43,004 bases of DNA, taken from positions 1 to 43,004 of the forward strand of contig CAYRLW010000029.1 in NCBI GenBank assembly GCA_964425215.1, in the 5' to 3' direction. The translations under genes and the position numbers were made by a program. Below the pieces are notes generated by a model, which worked only from the letters and a program-made list of their open reading frames with translations, did no database searches and was not told the origin of the DNA. Positions 1 through 7,441 of this stretch are shown here, one piece after another (positions within the stretch are counted from its first letter, which is position 1; each line of letters opens with the position of its first letter). Source of the stretch: CAYRLW01 sp964425215. GTDB lineage: Bacteria; Spirochaetota; Spirochaetia; Treponematales; Breznakiellaceae.

Positions 1-370
1 TACTTCCGTCATCGGAGATAAAAGCGCCGGCGGGGTAGGGCGGTGGAAGGGGGATCGCCTGATTGAGCAGGGCCTCCCGCCCCTTCATCCACCACCGGAG
101 GGCTTCGATGGCCCTACCCTGGTCCCCTTGGACCAGCCGATCCAAGCGTTCTCCCCGAAAATCAGGGCCCCATACGACGATGGTTCCGTTCTGTTCCACC
201 GTACCCCCGGCGGTCCAGGGGCTAACGCTCCCCGAGGGGGCTACAACGTAGCCCCGTTCGGTAAGGAGGTTGATCTGCCGCAGGCGGGCAAAAGCCTGGA
301 GGCTCAAGCCCGTATCGAAACCCAGGACCCGTTGGCCCTCGACTTCAAAGGAAAAATATTTTGTATCCAT
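1..370 (-). CDS. Hypothetical protein, 3' part outside the window
   Basis: An ATG on the minus strand at 368-370 opens a frame that stays open for 123 codons to the window edge. It begins MDTKYFSFEVEGQRVLGFDT. It starts 6 bases after the hflC stop, with AAGG overlapping that stop region as a possible ribosome site, so it is the probable last gene of the hflK-hflC transcript. No signal peptide, membrane segment or catalytic motif can be seen in the visible part. The composition is that of an ordinary cytosolic protein. I do not recognise the family. The C-terminal part is missing, so it could still carry a known domain downstream. Confidence 0.7.
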   Translation of the reverse strand, partial: MDTKYFSFEVEGQRVLGFDTGLSLQAFARLRQINLLTERGYVVAPSGSVSPWTAGGTVEQNGTIVVWGPDFRGERLDRLVQGDQGRAIEALRWWMKGREALLNQAIPLPPPYPAGAFISDDGS

Positions 371-376
371 AAAACC

Positions 377-1360
377 TTATCTACCCCGGGGCGAATAGAG
401 ATATTTAAAGTAATCCAGATCCGTGGACAGGGTTTTATCAAACTTGGAAAGGGTGGATCGGTAGGATTCCAAACTCCGCCAGAAGTCAAAGAAATCCGGA
501 TCCTTGCTATAGGAACGGGCGTAAATAGCCGTAGCTTGGGCGTCCGCCGTTCCCTTTATCACCTCAGCCTTTTCGTAGGAAGCCGAAAGAAGGGATCGTT
601 TTTCGTTGTCCAATTTCCCCAGCCATTCCGCCTTTTTTCCTTCCCCAAAGGATCTAAAGGCTTGGGCAATCTGGTTTCGTTCCTTGATCATCCGGTTGTA
701 CACGCTCTGGGTTAACTCGTCGGAATACTTAATCTGCCGGGGTACCACGTCGATCAATTCCATCCCGTATTCGGGGGTTAACTGGCGGGCTAAGGTAAGA
801 ATCTCCTGGGCTAGGGCTCGACGTCCCTTTTGCACCGGCTCGTAGGTAACGTCGGACCGGGTAAATGCGGATAGCTGACCCGCGTCGGCCTCGCCGCCGA
901 TTTCAAAATTCTCCGTGGTTCCTGGTCTTTGGATGATAAAGTTGGAATTTCGCACCGTTTCCCGGAGCCAATTGTCGGCGATGACGGTCCGCACTGCCGA
1001 ATCGATTACATCATCCAAGCGTCCGTAGGCGGCTTCCATATAGGTGATGGATTCGTAAAATTTTTTAGGATCTGAAATTCGCCACCGGGCGGTGGTATCG
1101 ACCCAGATAAACTGGTTTTCTTTGGTAGGAATCCGCTGGGGCTCCCCATCCCAGGACATAACCCGTTTGGGGAAGACTACCACGTCGTCCAGAAATGGGG
1201 TTTTTACGTAGAGCCCCGCTTCTTTTCGGACTTCCACGATTTGACCCAGCCGAACGACCACCGCTTGGCTTCCTTCGTTGACAATATAAAAGGGTCCCGC
1301 GATCAGAAAACCGATCAAAAGTACCGCGAGAACGATTAAAATCGTTATAAACCGTTTCAT
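377..1360 (-). CDS. hflC: HflC, SPFH/band-7 membrane protein
   Basis: The 327-residue protein has one N-terminal membrane segment (about residues 5-26) followed by an SPFH/band-7 domain (VNEGSQAVVVRLGQ) and a helical region rich in Lys, Glu and Ala (about 215-270), typical of HflC. In the family, HflC pairs with HflK to form a large periplasm-facing membrane assembly that surrounds FtsH and modulates its proteolysis of membrane proteins. The start ATG overlaps the hflK stop as ATGA, indicating translational coupling. FtsH itself is not in the window. The assignment as HflC rather than HflK rests on gene order and on the absence of an N-terminal extension. Confidence 0.92.
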   Translation of the reverse strand: MKRFITILIVLAVLLIGFLIAGPFYIVNEGSQAVVVRLGQIVEVRKEAGLYVKTPFLDDVVVFPKRVMSWDGEPQRIPTKENQFIWVDTTARWRISDPKKFYESITYMEAAYGRLDDVIDSAVRTVIADNWLRETVRNSNFIIQRPGTTENFEIGGEADAGQLSAFTRSDVTYEPVQKGRRALAQEILTLARQLTPEYGMELIDVVPRQIKYSDELTQSVYNRMIKERNQIAQAFRSFGEGKKAEWLGKLDNEKRSLLSASYEKAEVIKGTADAQATAIYARSYSKDPDFFDFWRSLESYRSTLSKFDKTLSTDLDYFKYLYSPRGR

Positions 1361-2328
1361 TGTTTACCCCCCGTGGCGTCCAAATTTTTCATGGGAAGGA
1401 AGTTTTGAAATCTCCTATCGATGAGGGTGGTACCGCTTTGGTTTTGGAATACCTCTTCTATCATTTCGTAGTACAGCCGTTTACGGGTAACATCAGGAGC
1501 TTTCCGATATTCCTCGTACACCGAATTAAACCGGGCCACATCCCCGTTGGCCTTATTGATCCGTTCGGTGGCGTACCCCTGGGCAACTTGGACTTGTTGG
1601 GCCGCCTGCCCTTGGGCCTTGGGAATTTCTGCGTTATAGGCTTCCTTTCCTTCGTTTATTAGCCGATTCATATCTTGAATAGCCTTATTAACGTCCTCAA
1701 AGGCCTCCTGGACTCCCTTGGGGGGCACGATATTTTGAAGCTTCACGGCGATCACTTCGATGCCCAGACCGTATTTGTTAAAGGTCTCGTTCATCAGCTT
1801 GGTCCCCTCTACCTCGATGTTGGTTCGTTCGGGACCGATAACGTCCAAAATAGTACGATCTCCCACCAGCATGTTGATAACGGACCGGGAAACGTCCCGG
1901 AGGGTGTTGGTTTTTTCGTTGACGTTGAAAAGCCAAGCGCGGGGATCCACAATTCGGTATTGGATGATCCATTCCACCTCCACGATATTAAGATCCCCCG
2001 TCAGCATGGTGGATTCTTCAGGGAAGGTTTCGTTGGAGTACACCGTATTAATACCGCTTTTAATGGTTCTAAAGCCGAATTGTTCCGTTTGAACCACCCG
2101 AGTTTTAACGGGGTAGTGCTTGTCGATTCCAAAGGGTAGCTTGTAGTGCATCCCCGGTCCGGTGGTGGTCAGGTAGCGGCCAAAGCGGGTGATCACCGCT
2201 TCTTCCGTCTGATCGACGATATAAAAACTGGTACTCAAAAAGATAAGGGCGAGTATCCCTAGGATGACAAAGCCGATAGAAGCGGGTTTTAGCCAACCGG
2301 AAAATCGCTGAGGAGTGGCGTTTCGCAT
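1357..2328 (-). CDS. hflK: HflK, SPFH/band-7 membrane protein
   Basis: The protein has an N-terminal cytosolic stretch, a membrane segment (about residues 15-38), an SPFH domain (STSFYIVDQTEEAVITRFGR) and a helical, Ala/Gln-rich C-terminal region. It is the partner of HflC in the HflKC complex that regulates FtsH. The ATG at 2326-2328 is preferred over an in-frame start 30 bases upstream because GGAGG lies 9 bases before it. The length of 323 residues is shorter than enterobacterial HflK (about 420), since the long Gly-rich N-terminal segment is absent. The 3' end overlaps hflC by 4 bases. Confidence 0.92.
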   Translation of the reverse strand: MRNATPQRFSGWLKPASIGFVILGILALIFLSTSFYIVDQTEEAVITRFGRYLTTTGPGMHYKLPFGIDKHYPVKTRVVQTEQFGFRTIKSGINTVYSNETFPEESTMLTGDLNIVEVEWIIQYRIVDPRAWLFNVNEKTNTLRDVSRSVINMLVGDRTILDVIGPERTNIEVEGTKLMNETFNKYGLGIEVIAVKLQNIVPPKGVQEAFEDVNKAIQDMNRLINEGKEAYNAEIPKAQGQAAQQVQVAQGYATERINKANGDVARFNSVYEEYRKAPDVTRKRLYYEMIEEVFQNQSGTTLIDRRFQNFLPMKNLDATGGKQ

Positions 2329-2349
2329 TGGTAAGGCCTCCTTTTCTCT

Positions 2350-2379
2350 ATTGTACAACCTATTGGTTTACTATGACAG
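2350..2379 (-). promoter_or_regulatory. Candidate sigma-70 promoter for hflK-hflC
   Basis: On the minus strand a CTGTCA -35 (2374-2379, 4/6) is followed by 18 bases and a TACAAT -10 (2350-2355, 5/6). The predicted transcript would have a leader of roughly 15 bases carrying the GGAGG site of hflK, so this is an ordinary leadered promoter. Confidence 0.5.
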
Positions 2380-2388
2380 GGCCGGTAC

Positions 2389-2847
2389 CTATATTTTTTG
2401 ACGAAACTCCCTCGAAAGGTCCCTGTTTACATCCCGTTCCCGTATATCCGCCCGTTTATCGTAGGCCTTTTTCCCCTTACAAACCCCCAGTTCAACCTTT
2501 ACGCGGCCATTTTTAAAATAAAATGATAGGGGGATAAGCGTGTACCCCTTTTCTTCCACCTTCCGTTTTAGCCGTTTAATTTCTTCTTTATGAAGGAGTA
2601 GTTTTTTTTTCCGGTCCGGATCGTGGTTAAAAAGGGAAGAAAAGGGATTTTCGGCGATCCTAAGGGATCGAAGCCATACTTCGTTATCGATTATTTCGGC
2701 CCACGCGTCGGGGAAAGATATTTTTCCGTCCCGAAAAGACTTAATCTCCGTTCCAAGCAGCTCGATACCGCATTCGTAGGTTTCGTCTACCGTATAATCG
2801 TGCCGGGCCCGCCGATTGACCGCGATTAGCTTTGTTCCTTCGCTCAC
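2389..2847 (-). CDS. smpB: SmpB, tmRNA-binding protein
   Basis: SmpB binds the tRNA-like domain of tmRNA and delivers it to stalled ribosomes for trans-translation. The 152-residue protein has the family pattern: NRRARHDYTVDETYECGIEL near the start, the GTEIKSFRDGK strand, YFKNGRVKVELGVCKGKK, and a basic C-terminal tail with DIRERD, which inserts into the mRNA channel. The longer open frame upstream is not used. The GTG at 2845-2847 is the start because it gives the family length, sits behind GGAGGG, and overlaps the preceding stop as GTGA. The tmRNA gene is not in this window. Confidence 0.95.
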   Translation of the reverse strand: MSEGTKLIAVNRRARHDYTVDETYECGIELLGTEIKSFRDGKISFPDAWAEIIDNEVWLRSLRIAENPFSSLFNHDPDRKKKLLLHKEEIKRLKRKVEEKGYTLIPLSFYFKNGRVKVELGVCKGKKAYDKRADIRERDVNRDLSREFRQKI

Positions 2848-4382
2848 CGCCTGCTTCCCTCCGCCGCTGAAACGTTTTTTAAGGCGATGATGGGCCTGAA
2901 TCCGACAAAAACAGAACAGGAATTGGGGGGCAGGGACCCCCGGGTCGTTAGGTTGATGGATGAAAGGTCGTTGGCCCAAGAACCGCCTTTTACGGTCCGT
3001 TCGGGGGAACCTATTTTTTCTTGCGCGGCCTTATCGGCGCTTAAAAAGGACAGGGGCGCGAAGGGATCGGCGCACCATTCCCAAAGGCCGCCCTTAATAT
3101 TTTTAAGGATCAAATTTTCGGTTTTATCAAAACCCCCTTGAGCGGCCGCCCATTCCCATTGGAACTCCGTGGGAAGCCGAACCTCGTAGGCCCTAAGTTG
3201 GGCCGGCAGTTTTGTGGTCAGCCATTGACAGAAGGCCTGGGCGGCGTACCAGGAAACCCCCGGCACGGTCCCGGCGGGATACTTGGGATCTTCCGTGGGC
3301 AGGAGATACTCCGAATTGACCAGCCCTTTTTGAACCAATTCGTCCCGGCGTTCGGCGGCCCATTCGGGATTTTCGGCTACAAAAATTTTCCATGAGGCTT
3401 CGGACACCTCCGTTTCGGCGATTTTAAAGGGTGTTAGGGTGACCTGTTGGGGGTACGTTCCGCCCACGGTCATGGTACCGCCGCTTACCGACCTAAACGT
3501 AAGGCCCCCCAGGGAAACCGTTTCGCCGCTGGAGACCGACGCGGGGACGACTTGTACCGTTTGGCCTATTTCGGTGGCCGTCTTTACTTGGTTATGGTAC
3601 CAATCGCTATTCAATAAAACCTGGGATATATCTTTTGGAAGGGCTGTTTCTAACCAAAGAGCGGTTCCAGGATTTTCGGATAGATAGGAGATGGTGTTCC
3701 TCAGAGATCTGAGGGCAGAAAGGGGGGAAGGGGCCAGGCCCGCAGAGTCCAAATAAAATTTCGCCCGGGATAGATCCCTTAAACTGGTCCCATTATTGGC
3801 GAAACGAACCGCCGCTTTCGTCAATTGATCCACCTGGGTTTGCGTGGCCGGATCCCGGAGCGCTGGACCTAGTCGATACGCCGCCTCGGAAAGGACCAGG
3901 GGAAACTGGTACGTTTCCGAGGGTTCCCCCGTAAATGACCAGCGCTCGAATTCCTGGGCCCCCAGGACTAGGGCTCCCAGGGGGTCTTCGGTCGTTAACG
4001 TAAGGGACAACTGTTGGCGGGCAGGGAAAAAGCGGCTCGCGAAGATCCGGGAACCCATGGTTATGCTTTTATGGAGATCCACAAAGCCCGGCATAACCAG
4101 ATCCACCGAATGGGAACCCCGGGAAACGAAAAAACCTGTGGGGGTGGTTCCCCGGTATACCCCATCCACCCGTACCGCCGCTCCCTGGGGCTCGCTGGTC
4201 ACGGAAAGCTGGCCCCCCGGTTCTTTTATGCCGGGATACAGGAGAATAAAAAAAAGAATTACCCCAATAATAAGGGCGTAAAGAACGGTCAAATATACCC
4301 CTGGACGTATACCCAGCAGGGGCCGTAATTTAACGGTATCATCCGAAGAAGAACCGGTTGTATTATTCTTTTTACTAAACAT
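2844..4382 (-). CDS. Membrane-anchored PEGA + SUMF1 (FGE-sulfatase fold) protein
   Basis: The 512-residue protein has a short polar N-terminus, one membrane segment (about 28-50), a PEGA domain (about 58-110, with SEPQGAAVRVDGVYRGTTP), a helical middle region, and a C-terminal SUMF1 domain (about 285-505, with EVSEASWKIFV, VSWYAAQAFCQWL, RLPTEFQWEWAA and VKGGSWAND). It is predicted to be anchored in the inner membrane and face the periplasm. The Cys pair of true formylglycine-generating enzymes near the C-terminus is not visible, so a binding or structural role is more likely than sulfatase activation. The start ATG has no ribosome site but lies at the predicted +1 of a perfect promoter. Upstream in-frame codons lie inside that promoter and are rejected. 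The stop overlaps the smpB start by 4 bases. Confidence 0.85.
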   Translation of the reverse strand: MFSKKNNTTGSSSDDTVKLRPLLGIRPGVYLTVLYALIIGVILFFILLYPGIKEPGGQLSVTSEPQGAAVRVDGVYRGTTPTGFFVSRGSHSVDLVMPGFVDLHKSITMGSRIFASRFFPARQQLSLTLTTEDPLGALVLGAQEFERWSFTGEPSETYQFPLVLSEAAYRLGPALRDPATQTQVDQLTKAAVRFANNGTSLRDLSRAKFYLDSAGLAPSPLSALRSLRNTISYLSENPGTALWLETALPKDISQVLLNSDWYHNQVKTATEIGQTVQVVPASVSSGETVSLGGLTFRSVSGGTMTVGGTYPQQVTLTPFKIAETEVSEASWKIFVAENPEWAAERRDELVQKGLVNSEYLLPTEDPKYPAGTVPGVSWYAAQAFCQWLTTKLPAQLRAYEVRLPTEFQWEWAAAQGGFDKTENLILKNIKGGLWEWCADPFAPLSFLSADKAAQEKIGSPERTVKGGSWANDLSSINLTTRGSLPPNSCSVFVGFRPIIALKNVSAAEGSRR

Positions 4383-4388
4383 GGCGGC

Positions 4389-4418
4389 ATTATAGGAGGC
4401 CCCTGGATACCTTGTCAA
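4389..4418 (-). promoter_or_regulatory. Perfect consensus sigma-70 promoter, predicted leaderless start
   Basis: On the minus strand TTGACA (4413-4418) and TATAAT (4389-4394) both match the consensus 6/6, with an 18-base spacer. Six bases separate the -10 from the ATG, which puts the expected +1 at position 4382, the A of the ATG. On the plus strand the same -35 region reads TTGTCA (4412-4417), and 17 bases later lies a weak TAGGTT (4435-4440) that could serve the divergent lepB. Confidence 0.8.
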
Positions 4419-4449
4419 CGACGGCCCTTCATGGTAGGTTTTTATCTCC

Positions 4450-5436
4450 ATGACAACCCATGCGGATTTTTTTGACACAATACAAGGCGTGACTGAACGG
4501 TTCTTGACCTGGCGATCTCGTAAACGCAGGATCAAACGGGAAAAACAACGGGCAAAAAATCCCATCCTTGACTGGCTCGAAGCCTTTTTATGGGCCGCAG
4601 GGGTGGTGCTGATAATCAATCAATATCTTTTTCAGGCGTACCAAATTCCGTCGGGGTCCATGATCGATACCCTGCTTATTGGGGATCGGATCTTTGTCAA
4701 TAAAATCATCTACGGTCCCGAGTTGCTTCCTGGGATGGCTAAACTGCCCAGTCCTTTCAAACCCCAACGGAACCAGATCATTATTTTTGAAAACCCCTCG
4801 TATATTTCCCGGGGCCCGGCCTTTGACGTGGCCCAACGGGTTCTCTATATGCTTACCCTGTCCTTTGTGGATATCGATAGGGATGAAAATGGATCTCCCA
4901 AGGCCCATTTTCTTATCAAAAGGGCCGTGGGTATGAGCGGGGATCTCTTACGGATGGATAGGGGAGAAATGTCGATTTTGTTCCCCGGAGAAACTCGATG
5001 GACCGACGAACGGTCTTTTATAAAAGCCCGAGGGATGGACCATCACATTAACCGTTTGATGAAACAGGCAGATTATCCCGTGCTGTACGCCGCCGGCAAG
5101 GTGGCCGCCTTCGGCGATTTAGGGCTCACGCCCCCCGCGCGCTTGGTATCCCAGGCTGGGGCCGTCAATGCAATCCAATACCCTGATTACATAGCCCACG
5201 AAATTTCCCGCTTGGAAATACTTCGCGCGGCCCTTCCGCAGGACCGGCGGTACGGGGACCTTTTAGCTCGGTTTTCCATGGGCTGGTACGTTCCCCCAGG
5301 AAGGGTTCTTCCCATGGGGGATAACCGGGACAACTCTCGGGATGGCCGTTACTTTGGCCCGGTTCGGGAAAGCAAGGTTCTGGGGCAGGGGGCCATAAAG
5401 TATTGGCCCCTTAATCGGATAGGTCTTATTCGTTAA
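4450..5436 (+). CDS. lepB: Signal peptidase I (canonical catalytic dyad)
   Basis: Signal peptidase I cuts signal peptides from secreted proteins on the outer face of the inner membrane with a Ser/Lys dyad. The 328-residue protein has a basic N-terminal region, one membrane segment (about 43-60), box B IPSGSMIDTLLIGDR with the nucleophile Ser70, box D FLIKRAVGMSGD with the general base Lys157, and box E GDNRDNSRDGRYFGPV. It is longer than the minimal family because of an insertion around 175-265. No convincing ribosome site precedes the ATG. It is the first gene of a three-gene run with a paralogue 15 bases downstream and hemW after that. Confidence 0.93.
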   Translation: MTTHADFFDTIQGVTERFLTWRSRKRRIKREKQRAKNPILDWLEAFLWAAGVVLIINQYLFQAYQIPSGSMIDTLLIGDRIFVNKIIYGPELLPGMAKLPSPFKPQRNQIIIFENPSYISRGPAFDVAQRVLYMLTLSFVDIDRDENGSPKAHFLIKRAVGMSGDLLRMDRGEMSILFPGETRWTDERSFIKARGMDHHINRLMKQADYPVLYAAGKVAAFGDLGLTPPARLVSQAGAVNAIQYPDYIAHEISRLEILRAALPQDRRYGDLLARFSMGWYVPPGRVLPMGDNRDNSRDGRYFGPVRESKVLGQGAIKYWPLNRIGLIR

Positions 5437-5451
5437 AGGAGTACCGATCCC

Positions 5452-6186
5452 ATGGTGAATAAATGGCGTAAATATTCATATACCGCCCAGTTGCACCATA
5501 GACATCGGATCCTTACCATTTTTCTGTGGGTTTTAGGACTTTTTTTGAGCTATACGGTCATTTCAAGTACCCTTATCGACACGGTGGTCCTGGACAATCG
5601 AACCATGGGCCCGTCGTTACATCCGGGGGATCGATTTATCGTGGTTCCCCTGGCTTTTTCACGGATCGTAAAGCCCTTGGGGGACGTACAAAACGGGAAC
5701 TTTCCCCTCAAGCGGGGAGCCCTGGTGGTGATCGATCGAAGCAGGACCGACCAAAAAAGGTCGTGGTTCCTCGATCAGGCGGACCGGCTTGTACGGTTTT
5801 TTACGGGACAGCGGTACAATTTGGATGACCATGATACGGGCCCCTTTTTAAAACGGGTAATCGGCTTACCGGGGGATGAAATCTCCATGACCAATTATAC
5901 GGTAACCGTAAAACCAGCCAAGGAAACCTACGCTTTGACCGAGTTTGAGCTGGCTTCCAAGCCCTACGAGGTCGCGGTTCCTCCGTCCGTACCGTTGTGG
6001 ACCGACGATCTTCCCTTTTCGGGCAGTTTTGCCCCCCTGGTCCTTGCCAAGGATGAGTACTTTGTCCTATCCGATGAACGGTCTAACACCAACGATTCAC
6101 GAACCTGGGGTCCCCTTAAAATTTCATCCATTCAGGGGAAAGTCGTCTTTCGCTATTGGCCCCTCCGTCGTTTTGGTCAACCTTGA
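5452..6186 (+). CDS. Signal peptidase I paralogue with Thr in place of the catalytic Ser
   Basis: The 244-residue protein has the S26 signal peptidase layout: an N-terminal membrane segment (about 20-42), a box B equivalent DNRTMGPSLHPGDR, box D FLKRVIGLPGDEI with Lys133, and box E in the diverged form SDERSNTNDSRTWGPL. At the nucleophile position it has Thr51 (codon ACC, 5611-5613) rather than Ser. Lys133 is kept. The gene lies 15 bases after the canonical lepB and probably shares its transcript. It may be an active variant with a Thr nucleophile, a peptidase with a special substrate, or a non-catalytic partner. The sequence does not decide between these. Confidence 0.85.
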   Translation: MVNKWRKYSYTAQLHHRHRILTIFLWVLGLFLSYTVISSTLIDTVVLDNRTMGPSLHPGDRFIVVPLAFSRIVKPLGDVQNGNFPLKRGALVVIDRSRTDQKRSWFLDQADRLVRFFTGQRYNLDDHDTGPFLKRVIGLPGDEISMTNYTVTVKPAKETYALTEFELASKPYEVAVPPSVPLWTDDLPFSGSFAPLVLAKDEYFVLSDERSNTNDSRTWGPLKISSIQGKVVFRYWPLRRFGQP

Positions 6187-6201
6187 CAGGTCCCTGTAAT
6201 A

Positions 6202-7365
6202 ATGGAAGTTTCCCTGTACGTTCACGTTCCCTTTTGCGCGGGGCTTTGCGATTACTGCGATTTTTATTCCGTCCTCTCCGCGTCTTCCGACCCCCGGCTC
6301 GATCGGTTCGTGGCCCGCTGTCTAGAGGACGCGGAGACCCTTTTCAAGGACCTACCCATAGCCAGGGTGCCTTCGGTGTACATCGGTGGGGGAACTCCCT
6401 CCCTCTTGGGAGCCCGGCGTTTGTCTCGCCTGCTGGAAGGTCTTAGGAACCGTTTGCCTTCACTTCCCCAGGAATGGACCGTGGAAGCAAACCCCGAATC
6501 GGTGGACGATCCCTTCCTCCTATCCTGTTTGGATGGAGGTGTTACGCGGCTGAGTTTGGGAATCCAAAGTTTTAACGCCTCAAGCCGCAGGTCCGTAGGC
6601 AGGATCGGCACCGTGGAGGCCGCACGTAAAGCCTTGGTTCGCTCGGTGTCCGCCTTTGGCTCCCGAGTTTCGGTAGACCTGATCGCCGGCTTACCCTCCC
6701 AAAACGCCGGTTCCCTGGCGTCGGATCTGGATGCGGTTGTGGAAAGCGGGGTTTCCCACGTGTCCCTCTACTCCCTCACCGTGGAGGACGGGACACCCCT
6801 GGCACAAAAAATAAAACAGGGCGCCGTAGCGCTCCCAGCTCCGGAGAGAGCGGATGAACTTTGGATCCAAGGCCGAGATAGGTTGCTTTCCCTGGGACTC
6901 CCGCAGTACGAGGTTTCTAACTTCGCCGTTCAGGGCCAGGAATGTCTGCATAATATGCGGTACTGGCGCATGGAAAGCTGGGTCGGGATAGGCCCCTCCG
7001 CGTCGACCACGTTAGTGGATGAAGCCAAAGGGACGGCTCTTCGCCGTGCCGTGAGCCCCGACCTCACCACCTACCTGCGGGGATGTGCCGTAATCCAAGA
7101 GGAACAAATAGATCGGCGTACCCTTATGGAAGAGATGGTTATGATGGGCCTTAGAACCACCGATGGTATCGACGAAGGTCGATTTTTTTCCCGCTTTGGT
7201 CTGAAACCGGAGGCGATTATCGGGGATACCCTACAGCGTTGGCGTTCCCGTTCCCTGGCCCACCCTTCCCGTCCTGCCCTTAGCGAAGGGGGACTGCTTT
7301 TTCTGAACCAATTTTTAACCCAGGCTTTGGATGAAATGGAAAAGAAGCTTCCACCTTCCTTTTAA
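6202..7365 (+). CDS. hemW: HemW-like radical SAM protein
   Basis: The 387-residue protein opens YVHVPFCAGLCDYCDF with the radical SAM cluster motif C12-x3-C16-x2-C19, then IGGGTPSLL, the EANPESV strand, LSLGIQSF, SLYSLTVEDGTPL, and the HemW-type segment HNMRYWRMESWVGIGPSAS. HemW proteins are heme-binding relatives of oxygen-independent coproporphyrinogen oxidase (HemN) that are thought to insert heme into respiratory proteins. They lack the HemN-specific N-terminus, as here. The start follows the upstream peptidase by 15 bases with only a weak ribosome site, so translational coupling is likely. Its role in an organism that may make no heme is unclear. Confidence 0.88.
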   Translation: MEVSLYVHVPFCAGLCDYCDFYSVLSASSDPRLDRFVARCLEDAETLFKDLPIARVPSVYIGGGTPSLLGARRLSRLLEGLRNRLPSLPQEWTVEANPESVDDPFLLSCLDGGVTRLSLGIQSFNASSRRSVGRIGTVEAARKALVRSVSAFGSRVSVDLIAGLPSQNAGSLASDLDAVVESGVSHVSLYSLTVEDGTPLAQKIKQGAVALPAPERADELWIQGRDRLLSLGLPQYEVSNFAVQGQECLHNMRYWRMESWVGIGPSASTTLVDEAKGTALRRAVSPDLTTYLRGCAVIQEEQIDRRTLMEEMVMMGLRTTDGIDEGRFFSRFGLKPEAIIGDTLQRWRSRSLAHPSRPALSEGGLLFLNQFLTQALDEMEKKLPPSF

Positions 7366-7385
7366 GCTCCCCTGCCTTGTATATG

Positions 7386-7404
7386 GGGGCCCTTGCGGTG
7401 CCCC
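7386..7404. terminator. GC-rich hairpin between convergent hemW and the helicase gene
   Basis: GGGGC (7386-7390) pairs with GCCCC (7400-7404). Two further C-G pairs can form inside the loop around TTGC. There is no T-run, so it is a weak candidate for a shared terminator in the 76-base gap between two converging genes. Confidence 0.35.
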
Positions 7405-7441
7405 ACAAAAGCGGGCAATTCCTTGCCGGTTACAGTCCGGT

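Noticed and set aside
128..715. Open frame of 195 codons on the plus strand
   Set aside because: It lies antisense to hflC and the partial gene before it, has no ribosome site, and its translation shows no domain-like pattern. The minus-strand frames encode clear protein families.
1675..2139. Open frame of 154 codons on the plus strand
   Set aside because: It is the mirror of hflK. The SPFH domain on the minus strand explains the coding bias.
4383..4619. Upstream extension of the SUMF1/PEGA protein
   Set aside because: The extension would cover the perfect promoter and antisense lepB sequence and has no conserved features.
7386..7441. tRNA-like fold or small RNA after hemW
   Set aside because: Only a short GC hairpin is present. 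There are no conserved tRNA arms and no promoter.
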